A stretch of DNA of 64,000 bases from Plasmodium brasilianum (GCF_023973825.1 NC_090127.1:2574501-2638500); one strand, 5' to 3'. Counted from the stretch's first letter, positions 1 to 11,165 are shown. Notes: generated by a model from the letters alone, not told the origin. Translations and numbers: made by a program.

Positions 1-950
1 ATTTAAACGATGATTATATATATGTATTATATGTTGGAAGCAGAAGTGTTGAAGATAATTATTTTATATATAATAGAGAAGATATGATAGAATTTAAAAA
101 ACTACATGCTTATAAAATTATTGTAAATAACAATGTTAAAACCCAGGATTCTTTTTTTAATATTTATTTATTAAAATTAGAGTCAGAGTATAATTTTTAC
201 AATAAATTCCTTAGCGAGCAGCATGCTCACCGTTATAGGTTTTCCGTGCATAAGTGCAACATTATATTGACCTACGACTCCCTGAGCAAATATAACATTC
301 CGAATGAGAAGTTCACACCTCATTTCACGTAAATGAATTGCGTACGTGCATCGGTTCGTGCGCTCTGTGTGTGTGTGTTGAGTACCTGTTTGTGAGTATG
401 AATAAACACGTGTGTATGTGTTGAGTACCTGTTTGTGAGTATGAATAAACACGTGTGTATGTGTTTTGTTTTGTTTTTTTATTTGTTGTGTTCCATCAGA
501 CAGATGTTCTATTCTTGTCCATTCTATGACTTCCATTTTTTCATCTTTTTTGTATATTTCTTTTTTTTCTTTTTTTTTTTCCTTTTTTTTTCATCCTGCA
601 CCCCGCACCCGCACTGAAGAGACGTTTATATTCTAATAATTATTTACCCGGGAAAAAACGTGAATGAACTTTGTAGTTTTTTTAATAATTATTTATTCAG
701 TGAATCGATATACAACTTAAGGAAAGAAGAATCAAATGTGCTTGAAATTTATTCCGATATGAATAAGATAACCTTACTTGTTAACAACAAAGCGAAAAAT
801 TATTATGTAAATATAAGCAATAAAAAAACTTCCGAGCCCCTGGAAATTAGCTTGTTGAAAATACAAAAATGTTTGAAATTTTATATAAGGAATAACTACA
901 TTGATTACTTTGACTATTTGAATATAATTTATTTTATATCGTCTGACTAA
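1..950 (+). CDS. 3' end of an unrecognised protein-coding gene (partial, two exons seen)
   Basis: Reading is open from the left edge (codons from base 3), so the gene starts outside the window. The first visible exon ends at base 328 before GTAAAT. The last exon most likely starts at 701 after TTATTCAG and ends at the TAA at 948-950. The phases fit: two bases (AC) plus one (T) make a Thr codon, followed by ESIYNLRKEE. A second acceptor at 676 is also in frame and would add eight residues (FFNNYLFS), but its pyrimidine tract is poorer. The visible product is about 190 residues, Asn/Lys/Tyr rich, with no membrane segment and no family that I recognise. The intron (329-700) holds a duplicated 43-bp unit and a T-rich tract. 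Confidence 0.75.
378..463. repeat. 43-bp direct repeat, two copies, inside an intron
   Basis: The unit beginning TTGAGTACCTGTTTGTGAG occurs at 378 and again at 421 with almost no change. It lies inside the intron of the partial gene at the left edge. Confidence 0.85.
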
Positions 951-2188
951 TGATAGCGCCTTTTCCGTTTATCACAAGAATACTCTAAAATAGGCAGCGC
1001 ATTCGGGTGTATCATCTGTATGTTTGCCCACGAGTACGTATATAAATGTATGTATGCTGTGTGTATGCTGTGTGTATGCTGTGGGTATGCTGTGTGTATG
1101 CTGTGGGTATGCTGTGGGTATGCTGTGTGTATGCTGTGTGTATGCTGTGTGTATGCTGTGTGTATGTTGTGTGTATGTTGTGTGTATGTTGTGTGTATGT
1201 TGTGTGTATGTTGTGTGTATGCGGTGTGTATGCTGTGGGTATGCTGTGGGTATGCTGTGTGTATGCTGTGTGTATGTTGTGTGTATGTTGTGTGTATGTT
1301 GTGTGTATGCTGTGTTTATGCTGTGTTTATGCTATGTATATTCCTTACATGTGCTGCATAGATGTATATTTTTGGCCTCTCCCCTGTTTTTTCTGTAAAA
1401 ATGGTGAACGTTTTATCACCGTCCTTTTGATTACAGTTTGCTTTTTTCCTGTTCATTTTCTTCTTTTTTTTTTTTTTTAATTGTAAAGGATTAAATGTGA
1501 AACTTAACTTATTTAAGCGAAACCGTGATAGAAATTTTTTTGAAAAATGTGAGTAAATTTTTTTTTTTTTTTAAAACAGCCAAAATGTATATAATTTAAG
1601 GAAGGAACCTTTTTTTCATATTAGCCTTATATGGTACATATTGATTTGGTTGTGGGTAAGAAAAATATTTCATGTTCATAATAAAGTGATAAATTTTGAC
1701 ACAAAAAGAAAAAAAAAAACTTTCCATAAATTCTGCAAATTACTTACAATATTCTGAACAGCAAGGTAAAAAATTTGGCATCATTTCATTGTATAGTTTT
1801 TTTCTTTTTTTTCTTTTTTCTGTCTCCTCTGATGAAACAAATTAATTCTGATTTTATTGTAAGAATAAAATAAGCCAAATCGCTTCTTCACCCTGTTGTT
1901 GAATACTTCTCATGTGTAAACAGTTGTTCACTCAGGTTATGCAACCAAATTTAGTGCTTACTTAAATAAGTTCAAAATACGAGAAACAAATAAATGCGCT
2001 AAATTCTTTTTGCATATGTACATTTGCGAAAATAAATTAACAGAAGAATGTCAACTTTTTTTAAGTTTTATTGTTCTTTTTTTTCTTATTTTTGATATGT
2101 GCATTATTGTATGAACACTTGGCTTAGTTAACTAATGTAAAAGGAAAGAAAAAAAAAAAAAAACTCAATCCATTTACGATAAAAAGTG

Positions 2189-2226
<38 letters not shown>

Positions 2227-2409
2227 TATATAATATATATATTATATGTATATATATATACATACATGTTCTATGCATTTACATGTGCATACACGTATAT
2301 TTACTTATATGCATGCGAACCCACGTAGGAAATTTTGCGCTCGCTTCAAAGGTGTATACGGATACGTATTTTTGCACTTACATATTCCTCCTCACTCTTC
2401 CGTATCATC
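951..2409. other. Intergenic region without a supported gene
   Basis: Besides the 11-bp minisatellite it holds T and A homopolymers (for example A32 at about 2190-2221), a TA-rich tract at 2222-2262, and no open frame with coding character. It lies between two convergent gene ends, so it should contain both 3' untranslated regions. Confidence 0.6.
1046..1340. repeat. 11-bp minisatellite (TGTGTATGCTG), about 26 copies
   Basis: Tandem 11-mers with variants (GTGGGTATGCT, GTGTGTATGTT, GTGTTTATGCT). Eleven is not a multiple of three, so all three plus frames stay open and give the same Cys/Val/Tyr-rich shadow peptide. These are not genes. The array is strongly strand-asymmetric (G+T on the plus strand). 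Confidence 0.9.
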
Positions 2410-3312
2410 CTATATATACACTAATATTTTCATTACTCCATTTTTATATTCATAATGAATTTTTTCTTTATCTATTGATTTCATAAAGTAGTATGTTCTT
2501 AGAAAATATCCTGTCTTTATTTCATGAGAAAAATAGCTAGCACATTTCTGTACATCATATGGAATTTTTTTACCTGATATGGTAAGGTAATTATTATTTG
2601 AGGAAATTTTAAAATTTTCCAAATCTCCTGATATAAAAAATAAAAATACAACCTTTTCGTTATCATATAAAATGTCTACTGGAGGAATAAAACTTATATT
2701 ACTTGATTGTTCTGTCTTTACTTCTTTTATAAAATTGCACTTCTTTACTTCGCACATGCCGTTTTTTCCAGAAAAGGGATGTGGTTCATATGAAAGAACT
2801 GGAGTGCTTGGAATGGAGTCGTGTTCAGTCGCATGGTCATTAATCCTTCCACTATTATGATTATTATTAAGATTGATAAGATTTTTAAGATCATAATTAC
2901 TGTTATTATTTTTATCCTTATTTTTGTCGCTAATTTTGTCCCCATTTTTACACCCATTTTTATCCCTATTACTACCACTATTCCTTCCACTATTCCTTCC
3001 ACCCTTGTCTGGAATTTTTTTCCTTTGCCTACTTCTCTTCTCATGTTGTTCACCCCCCACATTATCGTTGTTATAGTATGTCTTCCCTAGTACACCCTTA
3101 TCCTGTGTAACGCCTTCATTAGTGTAATAATTTTTTGCATTATCATCACTTGTATAAGAATAACGATCTTCGTTAGTCTTATCGTTTTCAAAATTTTTAC
3201 TAAGTGAATCATCAAAAGATCTATCTAAAGCAAGTTCATGCCAATTTAAGTTATAAAATACTTTTTCTGTATTTAAATTTTTTTTAAGAATTTCAATCTG
3301 ATCCATTTTCAT
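2410..3312 (-). CDS. Small heat-shock protein with alpha-crystallin (HSP20) domain
   Basis: 300 residues from ATG at 3312 (a second ATG lies two codons on). The last ~97 residues (about 204-300) show the alpha-crystallin pattern: an FIPPVDILYDNEK start, a hydrophobic strand with a GDLENFKI turn, YLTISGKK, then TGYFLRTYYF and KIHYEYKNGVMKI near the end, as in family members that hold unfolded clients as oligomers. The first ~200 residues are disordered, with KNGDK/NSGRN-like runs and poly-Asn, much longer than the usual sHSP arm. The I-x-I tail expected after the domain is not clear. The frame ends just past VMKIL at a run resembling a splice donor (GTGTAT), and a GTAAGT lies a little further on near 2380, so a short 3' exon is possible. 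Family call firm; the exact C-terminus is not. Confidence 0.8.
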   Translation of the reverse strand: MKMDQIEILKKNLNTEKVFYNLNWHELALDRSFDDSLSKNFENDKTNEDRYSYTSDDNAKNYYTNEGVTQDKGVLGKTYYNNDNVGGEQHEKRSRQRKKIPDKGGRNSGRNSGSNRDKNGCKNGDKISDKNKDKNNNSNYDLKNLINLNNNHNSGRINDHATEHDSIPSTPVLSYEPHPFSGKNGMCEVKKCNFIKEVKTEQSSNISFIPPVDILYDNEKVVFLFFISGDLENFKISSNNNYLTISGKKIPYDVQKCASYFSHEIKTGYFLRTYYFMKSIDKEKIHYEYKNGVMKILVYI

Positions 3313-5490
3313 TAAACATAAAGTAAATATAACGAAAAAGTAGTAAAATTAAAATAGGTAAGAAATGTGAACTATTTTTTTTTTTTTTTTTTTTTTGACA
3401 AATTATTATTTTCTCATATGAATTGTAAATATAATCAAAACACAGTAAATATACGCGAATTTATAAATAGCTAAAAAAAAAAAAAAAAAATGTTATTATA
3501 GAGTAATACAGTATCAACTACAATCAGAATGTGAATTACTAATTAGCAAGAACAAAAGAACTTGAACAAAATATATTAATTCTATACAAACACAGAATAC
3601 ATTAAAAATAGGGAAACAAAATTGTACCCAGGGGTACTCACTTATATACATATATACGTATGTAAATATATGCATATGTACATATACACGTACATATATA
3701 TGCTACATACATATGTATATTTATCTATATATCATTTTGTGCAATGTTGATGTGACTGTAACGAGAAAAAGACAATAAATATTGAAAACTACGTATGCCA
3801 CTTATTCAACAAGAAATATAACAAAATATACATATGTACACATATATGCATGATATATAACATATAATACCTTTTTTTTATTATACTATTTTTCTAACAA
3901 ATTTCACAAATATAAAGAAACACATAAAATTTCATAAATGAGAAATAAAATAATAAATCAACAAAATGTGAAGACTTTCTTTTTTTTTTTTTTTTCTATT
4001 TTTTTTTTTTTATTTTATGAAAAATTGGAGAAATACATTACGAATATTATATTTTTTTTCAATCTTTTTACAATTTACTCAAAAATAGGAAAAATAGAAA
4101 TTAAGTTGTACCGGAGATTAGTCCTTTATTCTGTTTGTGCAGTTAAGAACGGAAAAAAAAAAATAAATAAATAAAAATAAGCGTACATATATATATATAT
4201 GTACATGGCCTAATTTACATTAATTCTGTCACAAAACAAATGAAATTTACAAATTTCTGTCTGCTTATATTCTTGAAGGTTTTTTTGCTTCCTTCATGTT
4301 ATGATACAAGAGTGTGTAATTATACACTACAAGTTTCTTTTTTTTTTTTTTTTTTTTTTAATTCCAAAAATTAATGTGCACCTCTTTATTAAACCACTTG
4401 AGTGCTCCATTATTAATTTCAATGTTGGAATGTTCAATGTTGGAATGTACGTTTTAACAAGCATGTTCTAGAATAAAATCATCATTTCGTGGGCCACTAG
4501 TATACCTACACACATAACATACAAATTAATGGTAGCTTATATAAATTTTTGTGATACCAATAATTTGCAGCGTAAGAATAGGTGATATATATTTTTTTTT
4601 TTTTTTTTTTTTTTTTGTTATTTTATGAAGGAAAAAAAATGGCTAGTAAACAATGATTATCGAACAGGGGTTTCAAATATATATATACATAAATGTACAT
4701 TGAGTAAATATTGAGCAGATAATAAAATGAACGAGGAAATATACACTTATTTACGCATACGCATTGAAGAAGAATTTTACTTTTTTCCCTCTTACCTCTT
4801 TACTTTTTTTCTGTGATTGTGTTCAATTGGACATAGTTAACGTTAAGTGTTTAGTATTTTAATTAAATTTTTTTTTTTTTATGTAAATATTTATTTAAAA
4901 AAGACAAAAGAAAATTTTTTTTTTTTAAATTGTATTTTTAATATGATTATAAGAACATGCACACAACTTTCTTACTGAAATAACAAGTAATAATCTGTTC
5001 TTACAATTCAACGGCAATATGGTATATTCTACACAAACCCAGATATTCAAAACTTGCTAAAATGAAAAAATAGTAAGCAAATATATGTGTATATGCAAAA
5101 GGAAACATCAAAGCAAAGAAGAAATAGTGAAATAGCAAAATAGTGAAATAGCAAAATAGTGAAATAGCAAAATAGCGAAATTGCTAAGTTGCTAAGTTGC
5201 TAAATTGCTAAGTTGCTAAATTGCTAAGTTGCTAAATTGCTAAGTTGCTAAATTGCTAAGTTGCTAAATTGCTAAACTGCTAAGTTGCTAAATTGCTAAA
5301 TTGCTAAGTTGCTAAATTGCTAAATTGCTAAATTGCTAAATTGCTAAGTTGCTAAATTGAGGCATAACGACTCAGCGAAATAATGAAGGTGTTTAGATCC
5401 AAAAAAAAAAAAAAGAAAAAACATAAACGTAATGTTTGTTCTGTCCACTTTCTTAATATAAAAATATTATAAGTGTCATTCACTTCTCCA
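3313..5490. other. Intergenic region of about 2.2 kb
   Basis: It holds many A/T homopolymers, TA-rich stretches around 3640-3720 and 4180-4203, and a minisatellite at 5120-5360. A short frame starting ATG at about 4727 (MNEEIYTYLRIRIEEE) has no supporting splice site and is not called. It probably holds the promoter of the heat-shock gene to its left. Confidence 0.5.
5120..5360. repeat. Minisatellite, 16-bp then 9-bp units
   Basis: Copies of GAAATAGCAAAATAGT at about 5125-5175 pass into about 19 copies of a 9-mer (TTGCTAAGT / TTGCTAAAT). It lies just downstream of the p25-alpha gene's stop. Confidence 0.85.
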
Positions 5491-6353
5491 TTATACGTTT
5501 TTCTCTACATTAACATTAACTCCTCTTATGTTACATTCAGAACGATCCGTAATTTCCGATATATCTGAAAACTGAGTTTTATTTTTGTCAATAATAGTTG
5601 GACCTCCTAATTTATGTACACCTGTGTAAGTTGATTTGTCGTCGTGGAATCTTACATTATCAGCTTTTGTCCCATATAAGATAGGTCCATTGGATGCTTC
5701 ATAACATAAAGTCTCTACAAACTTATCATAGTCCAATTTGTGTTTTTCTATCAAATATTTAACTGCCTCAACAAATTGATCGTAATTAATTCTTTTAGCT
5801 CCTTTCGTTTTAACCTTAGCGAATGTAATATCAGCATCAACGGCTGTTAATTTTTTGCCTATCAGTTCTGAGAAAAAGTACAGTACACACAAAAAAATAA
5901 AATAAACAAAAAAATAAAATAAACAAAATAAAAAAAAATTATGAATTCTATATTTTTTAATGATGAGTCTTTTATGTCAATAATTTATTCTCATGCATTT
6001 TTGGAGTAACATATTTTTCGAACATTTAAGGCTATTAAAAAAGGGTAATAATATATTCATTAAAAAGAAAGAAAGAAAGAAAAGAGAAGGGAAAGGAGAA
6101 GAGTGGACAAGACAAAATGAAATAAAATAAAATAAAAAAAGAAAGGATAAACTTCAAAATTATTAAACATCTTTGTATATAACATATCACTTCAATAGTT
6201 CGCGTAAAAAACTGTATATATGCCTATAAATAATTTACTCCTACGGACGAACTGTTTTATGAAGGTATTACTAGAGTCCTTTAAGATTTTTACAAAAGTC
6301 CTACTATCCATGTCAGACGCATTTTTGGTATATGCGTAAAAAGCATTTTCCAT
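5491..6353 (-). CDS. p25-alpha (TPPP-like) protein, two exons
   Basis: Exon 1 runs from ATG at 6353 to 6272 and ends before GTAATA. Exon 2 runs from 5867 (after TTTTTCTCAG) to the stop at 5491. The phases agree (1+2) and the join restores the family motif KDSKLIGKKLTAVDADI. The product is 152 residues: an N-terminal part with MDSRTFVKILKD, then DADITFAKVKTKGAKRI and INYDQFVEAVKYL, then the C-terminal GPILYGTKADNVRFHDDK and YTGVHKLGGP motifs of tubulin polymerisation-promoting proteins. Family members bind or bundle microtubules; in Apicomplexa a related protein, apicortin, adds a doublecortin domain, which is absent here. The full short-type domain is present. Without the splice the frame would begin with a spurious MCVLYFFS. 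The intron is 404 bp and A-rich on the plus strand. Confidence 0.85.
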
Positions 6354-6978
6354 TTTTATAAATTATGTATACATATATCAAATAAAAAGTTTATAAAATT
6401 CGTATTTTAAAATTATTAACACAATTTGGAACACGATCTTAAATCAGTGTTGCTGCTTGGAATATACTGTGTATAATTTGCACGCAAAGAAAGCGAATGA
6501 AGCAAATAAAAAAAATGAAAAAAATGAAAAAAACAAATGTAGATTTGCGAATTAATCTGGCACTTAATTGGTTTCTTAAAAAAAATATTTATAAGTTGTT
6601 AAAAAAAAAAGAGAGAACCACAAAAAATAAAAACAAAAAAAATTAGACAGTGAAGGAGTAAAAAAATAAATATGCACATGAACAAAAATAAGGCTATTTT
6701 TATTTTATTTTTATTTGGTTTTAATTTTATTTTTTTAATTTCATTTTAATTTTATTTTTTTAATTTCATTTTAATTTTATTTTTTTAATTTCATTTTTTT
6801 ATTTTCATTTTTTTAATTTCATTTTTTTAATTTCATTTTTTTATTTTTATTTTATTTTTACTATTTTGCTGTGTTATCCTATTTTATCATTTTATTGCTT
6901 TATCATATTTTTTTTTTTTTTTTCCCCTTTATATTATGACATGTTCATGTAGAACTGCAAAACTGAAAAGGTACTATG

Positions 6979-7135
6979 TGTGCTTATACACACATATATA
7001 TGCTTATACACACATATATATGCTTATACACACATATATATGCTTATACACACATATATATGCTTATACACACATATATATGCTTATACACACATATATA
7101 TGCTTATACACACATACATATGCTTATACATATAT
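6979..7135. repeat. 18-bp minisatellite (ATGCTTATACACACATAT), about 9 copies
   Basis: Perfect or near-perfect 18-mers in tandem. Eighteen is a multiple of three, so several frames stay open with repeating His/Tyr/Ile peptides. I treat those as artefacts. Confidence 0.9.
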
Positions 7136-7340
7136 ATATGTACAATTAAACAAATACCTCCGGAAATGGCTAAAAAATACATCTCTCTTTTCTTTTTTAT
7201 ATCTACGTGAATGTAGAAAAGCGGTTTAAAAATATGTGTAAATGTTTTACAGATTAGCTAGTCTTTTGTGAGGGAAATTTTTTTTTTTTTTTCTTTTCTC
7301 TTTATCAAAGCACCTGAACAGTAAGCATATGCTCATATAT

Positions 7341-7373
7341 ACCCATATATACACATATATACACATATATATA

Positions 7374-7413
<40 letters not shown>
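7341..7413. repeat. (TA)n-rich tract
   Basis: Alternating ATATATAC / ATATATAA units run into about 17 TA dinucleotides. Confidence 0.85.
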
Positions 7414-7415
<2 letters not shown>

Positions 7416-7931
7416 CAGGAAAAATAGTGTACGTATATTTCCATTTTCTTATTTTTTTTTTGAACCACAAGAGTGCGAGTAAAAACTGATTAAATACTTT
7501 TAAAAAAAAATTTTAGTTGTTGCAAATATTATAATATATATTTTTTTTATATAATTTTTGTTTAGTCTTGTTTTTTTCAAAAAATGGAAGCAATAAAAAA
7601 TTTTTATGAAGCACAAATAATCTGCCATGCAAAAATTTAGATGGTGTATAAAAAAATAATTTTACACATTATTTATTTTTTAAAGATGAGGATGAAAAAC
7701 TGTTAATTCATTAATATTGTATGTTTAAATATTTGCAGTTCTGTAAAGCCAAATAAGCAGCAATATTGCTTTTCCTTCGTACCTTTCGTATTTCGCTTTT
7801 GCTATTTTTCTTTTTCCTTTCTCATTCCTTTGCTCTATCGTTTTCCCTTTCTTTCACTCGTATTTTTGCCCTATACGTTTGCCTTTATTTTTCCCTATCT
7901 CTTTTGTTTTTACACTTCAACCTTTTAAGCT

Positions 7932-8267
7932 ATGAATGGTATCAATATAGTAGCTAAAATTCCAAATGTGTCAAAGTTATTGGTAAGCATTAATATAAAT
8001 AAACAACAAAAATATGACATGCTATTTTATTTTAAAATAATTTTTATGGAGATTTGAAATAAACGCATTTGCTTTCTACTTTTTTGCCTCTTTCCGTTTT
8101 TGCTTTCATCCTCTCCTTTAAATACACTTTTTTTCGAACAGACAAATGTACGATATTTTTCAGATAGAAAAAGGAAAATTATGAACGGTACAGAATATAT
8201 CAGGAGGAAAACTGGTTACGGAGGAAGGATAAGAAGAAATCGCCAAGCACCCGCTTACAAAAGATGA
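7932..8267 (+). CDS. 58-aa basic protein, probably mitochondrial, possibly ribosomal (bL34-like)
   Basis: Two exons: 7932-7982 (ATG to TTATTG before GTAAGC) and 8142-8267 (after TTTTCGAACAG, to TGA), phase 0. The N-terminus MNGINIVAKIPNVSKLL followed by TNVRYFS looks like a mitochondrial presequence with a cleavage-like R-Y-F-S. The rest is small and very basic: SDRKRKIMNGTEYIRRK, TGYGGRIRRNRQAP, ending YKR. The spacing of T-x-x-G-R/G-R and the Arg-rich end recall bacterial ribosomal protein bL34, but identity is too low to be sure. Codon use and the near-consensus donor support a real gene. The ORFs on the opposite strand here are shadows. Confidence 0.5.
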
Positions 8268-8947
8268 CAAATCATTCGGTAGGTTTTTCGCCTTAAGTTT
8301 GGATAAAAAGTGAACATATTCAGTTGAACGATATGTCTGTTTGAAAGGACAAAGATTTTTACACAGGCATGACGTATATATGTAAATGTCCATTTATGCA
8401 TACATATATATATATATATATATGGGGTATCTATACGAAGAATGAATATATGAAAAGGAAAAATAGGCCATTTTTAACCTAGTGCATTGTACTCACGACA
8501 TTGCAGTTCATGATTATGAAATTATTTGCACTGCGTAGAATTCATTCTTTCTATTGTTTTTGTAAATATTTGAGCTATAAATGCTTAAAAAAGCAAAATA
8601 AAACGAAGCAATAAAATGATGCAGTTAAACGAAGCAATAAAATGATGCAGTTAAACGAAGCAATAAAATGATGCAGTTAAACGAAGCAATAAAATGATGC
8701 AGTTAAACGACACAATAAAATTATGCATTCAAACGATGCAATAAAATGATGCAATAAAATGATGCAATAAAATGATGCAATAAAATGATGCAGTCAAACG
8801 ACTTAATAAAACAAAGAAAATGAAAGCAAAACAAATGGTGTACGTCGAATATATAGCAACAAACGCAAATGCGCGCACACACAATTGCATACGCAAAAAA
8901 TGCACATGTAACTCTTCACGTCACGCGTATGATGAAAACTCCCTTGG
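8268..8947. other. Convergent intergenic region with repeats
   Basis: Lies between the stop of the 58-aa protein gene and the stop of RsmH. It holds a TA run near 8404-8423 and the array at 8600-8800. No gene seen. Confidence 0.55.
8600..8800. repeat. 26-bp minisatellite decaying to 13-bp units
   Basis: About four copies of a unit containing AACGAAGCAATAAAATGATG plus CAGTTA, then shorter CAATAAAATGATG units. Confidence 0.85.
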
Positions 8948-10615
8948 TTAAATTTTTTCAAAAACAGTCATCTTTGCAGATCTGGAGGAGTTATTGAGTC
9001 TTATTTCCCTTTCATTTGGAGTTATGGGGTTTTCATTAATTTTTTTCCACCAATTTTTTCTGTTTTCTGCATAATTTTGTATGCATTTATATTCTAAAGA
9101 ATGATAAGAGATAAGAATTAACCTGCTTCTATGCTTTAATAACTTATGAGCAGATATTAACAATTCTTTTAATGCTTTCAACTCATCATTAATGTAAATC
9201 CGGAATGACTGAAATACTCTCGATAAGACTTTATTATTTGATTTATAATTTTTTTTACAAGTAGAAAGAATAATTTCTTTTAATTCATATGTGGTTGTTA
9301 TCATCTTTTCATTATTTTTCCTCCATAAGATAATCTTCCTTGCAATCTTTGAAGCTTTTTTTTCCTGACCATATGTTTCTATAATAAATTTTAGTTTTTT
9401 AAAACTATAAGTGTTTAGGATAACATGTATTTTGTTCATCATGTTTCTGTCATGCTTATTAATACATTTACTTGAGTTACTTTTTGGAGTATCATCAAAT
9501 GCATAATTTTTTGAAGAATCATCACTCACGCTGTTTTTTGAAACATGGTCAATCGCTTTATCTTTTGACATACCACGCCTTATGTATTCTCTTTCCGTAT
9601 ATTTGTTCATATTCATATCTAGAATGCCATTATATTTATAGCTAAACCCCCTTTTGCTACATGTCAACTGGTGTGAAGATAAACCTAGATCTACTATCAT
9701 GCCGTTGTAACTATTAAATAAAGGTAAAGAATGATAACTAAGTAAATGTATTATATTTCTATAATCACCCTGTATAAGTGTCAGTCTATTTTGTCTTAAA
9801 TAATTTTGCAGTTTTACTTTATTGTAATATATTGATTCTATATCTTTATCTATTCCTATCACTTTGCATTCTGTAATATTTTTTAAAATTTCCAAAGTAT
9901 GACCACCTCCTCCCAGAGTTGAATCAATGTAATACCCCACTTCTTTCTCCCCATTTGTGTTGCTTTCCTCTTTAATTGATCTAACGTCATTCAAGTAAAA
10001 AATGTTTGCACCCTCCTTATATGGAAAATTACTACTATTTGTTTTTTTTGCTTTTTCATTTTCACTGTCGATAGGTGGTCTTCTCTCATTGTGTTTGTTC
10101 AAAGTCATCCATCTGTTATTTGATGAGACGGTAGGGGTTAGTTTCGTGCAGTTACCACTGTTACCACCACTAATACCGATATCAGTACCAACATCAACAC
10201 CTACATCAGTACCAACATCAACACCTACATCAGTACCAACATCAACACCTACATCAGTACCAACATCAACACCGATATCAGCATCATTATGAGCACTACC
10301 ACCACCACTAACATCTTCGCCCGTTTGGTCATACGTATCCCTGTAACGTATATGTCGTATTACCTCCTCCAGTAAGACAGGTGTGTGGTAAACATACGAT
10401 TTATCAAATATGTTTGATTCATTTTGTTCATGCACTTCTTTATTTTTTAATGAAAATGAAAAGGAGTACCGATTTGTTTCTCCCTTCTCAAAAGGGGAAT
10501 TATTCGTATTAGCCGAGTAACGTGGGACATATTGGCTTTTCCAATTTTTTATTTTAAAACATATAATGAGGTCATTATTAAGTAAGAAAAGGAAGATGAT
10601 CAAAAAATGAAACAT
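8948..10615 (-). CDS. rsmH: RsmH/MraW-type 16S rRNA (cytosine-N4) methyltransferase, organelle-targeted
   Basis: 555 residues from ATG at 10615. Family landmarks in order: YHTPVLLEEVI (~75-85), the SAM-binding loop DSTLGGGGHT (231-240), VIGIDKD (~252-258), IVDLGLSSHQL (307-317), RGFSYK, then VLSRVFQSFRIYINDEL and LILISYHSLEYK near the end, finishing NSSRSAKMTVFEKI. Bacterial RsmH methylates N4 of C1402 in the decoding centre. The nuclear gene starts with a hydrophobic, signal-like segment (MFHFLIIFLFLLNNDLIICF) and a basic stretch, which fits import into the apicoplast (mitochondrion is the alternative). The protein is about 240 residues longer than bacterial forms, owing to this leader, an 8-residue repeat (GTDVGVDV, ~117-145), and a charged insertion in the second half. 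Confidence 0.9.
   Translation of the reverse strand: MFHFLIIFLFLLNNDLIICFKIKNWKSQYVPRYSANTNNSPFEKGETNRYSFSFSLKNKEVHEQNESNIFDKSYVYHTPVLLEEVIRHIRYRDTYDQTGEDVSGGGSAHNDADIGVDVGTDVGVDVGTDVGVDVGTDVGVDVGTDIGISGGNSGNCTKLTPTVSSNNRWMTLNKHNERRPPIDSENEKAKKTNSSNFPYKEGANIFYLNDVRSIKEESNTNGEKEVGYYIDSTLGGGGHTLEILKNITECKVIGIDKDIESIYYNKVKLQNYLRQNRLTLIQGDYRNIIHLLSYHSLPLFNSYNGMIVDLGLSSHQLTCSKRGFSYKYNGILDMNMNKYTEREYIRRGMSKDKAIDHVSKNSVSDDSSKNYAFDDTPKSNSSKCINKHDRNMMNKIHVILNTYSFKKLKFIIETYGQEKKASKIARKIILWRKNNEKMITTTYELKEIILSTCKKNYKSNNKVLSRVFQSFRIYINDELKALKELLISAHKLLKHRSRLILISYHSLEYKCIQNYAENRKNWWKKINENPITPNEREIRLNNSSRSAKMTVFEKI
10177..10280. repeat. 24-bp coding minisatellite inside RsmH
   Basis: About four copies of a 24-mer encode the acidic/Gly repeat GTDVGVDV. 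The length is a multiple of three, so the frame is kept. It lies in the variable part before the SAM domain. Confidence 0.85.
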
Positions 10616-10921
10616 TCAACATTTATGTGCAAACGGCTGTACATACATACATGCATAAAGGGGGAGGGGGGAAGGAAAAAATAGATAAATAGGAAGGGTC
10701 GACAAGTAACTGAGGAACTTTTATGAGCCGACCAGTTTGACAAAAAAAAAAAAAAAAGAAAAAAAATTAATTGTAATAAATTCAAATATAATAATATATA
10801 ATGAACTATAATATAATGTAAATTAATATATCGTAAAGTTGTAAAGTAAAAAAACCAAAGGGTGTGAAATGAAAGAGAGAAAAGCCAAAAATTATCAAAT
10901 AACGTAAAAAATGACAAAACG

Positions 10922-10961
<40 letters not shown>

Positions 10962-11005
10962 TTTCTCCGAGTGACGTTCGAAAATAGGGGATATATAGCG
11001 TAGCT

Positions 11006-11038
<33 letters not shown>

Positions 11039-11165
11039 TTATAAAGCAGGATTTGCGCATATATATATATATATATATATGACAAAACTTTTGGGCGATT
11101 GTTTACCTGAATGACTAGCAAACACATAAAAGCACACAAAAAATTGGAAAAAGTATAAGTATAAA

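Larger units (their letters stand above)
6354..7931. other. Divergent intergenic region with simple repeats
   Basis: This should contain the promoters of the flanking divergent genes (p25-alpha on the left, the 58-aa protein on the right). It holds T-rich 17-20-bp units at about 6713-6850, an 18-bp minisatellite, and a (TA)n tract. No open frame has coding character. Confidence 0.5.

Noticed and set aside
1020..1480. Three overlapping Cys/Val/Tyr-rich plus-strand frames
   Set aside because: All are readings of one 11-bp minisatellite. The identical peptide in three frames shows they are repeat artefacts.
6936..7229. His/Tyr-rich repeat peptide
   Set aside because: An 18-bp minisatellite with no conserved start or flanking coding sequence.
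8160..8393. 77-aa minus-strand frame
   Set aside because: Antisense of the spliced 58-aa gene's second exon and its 3' flank. The plus-strand model has splice and codon support.
10002..10292. Plus-strand Thr/Pro/Ser-rich frame
   Set aside because: Antisense of the RsmH GTDVGVDV repeat.
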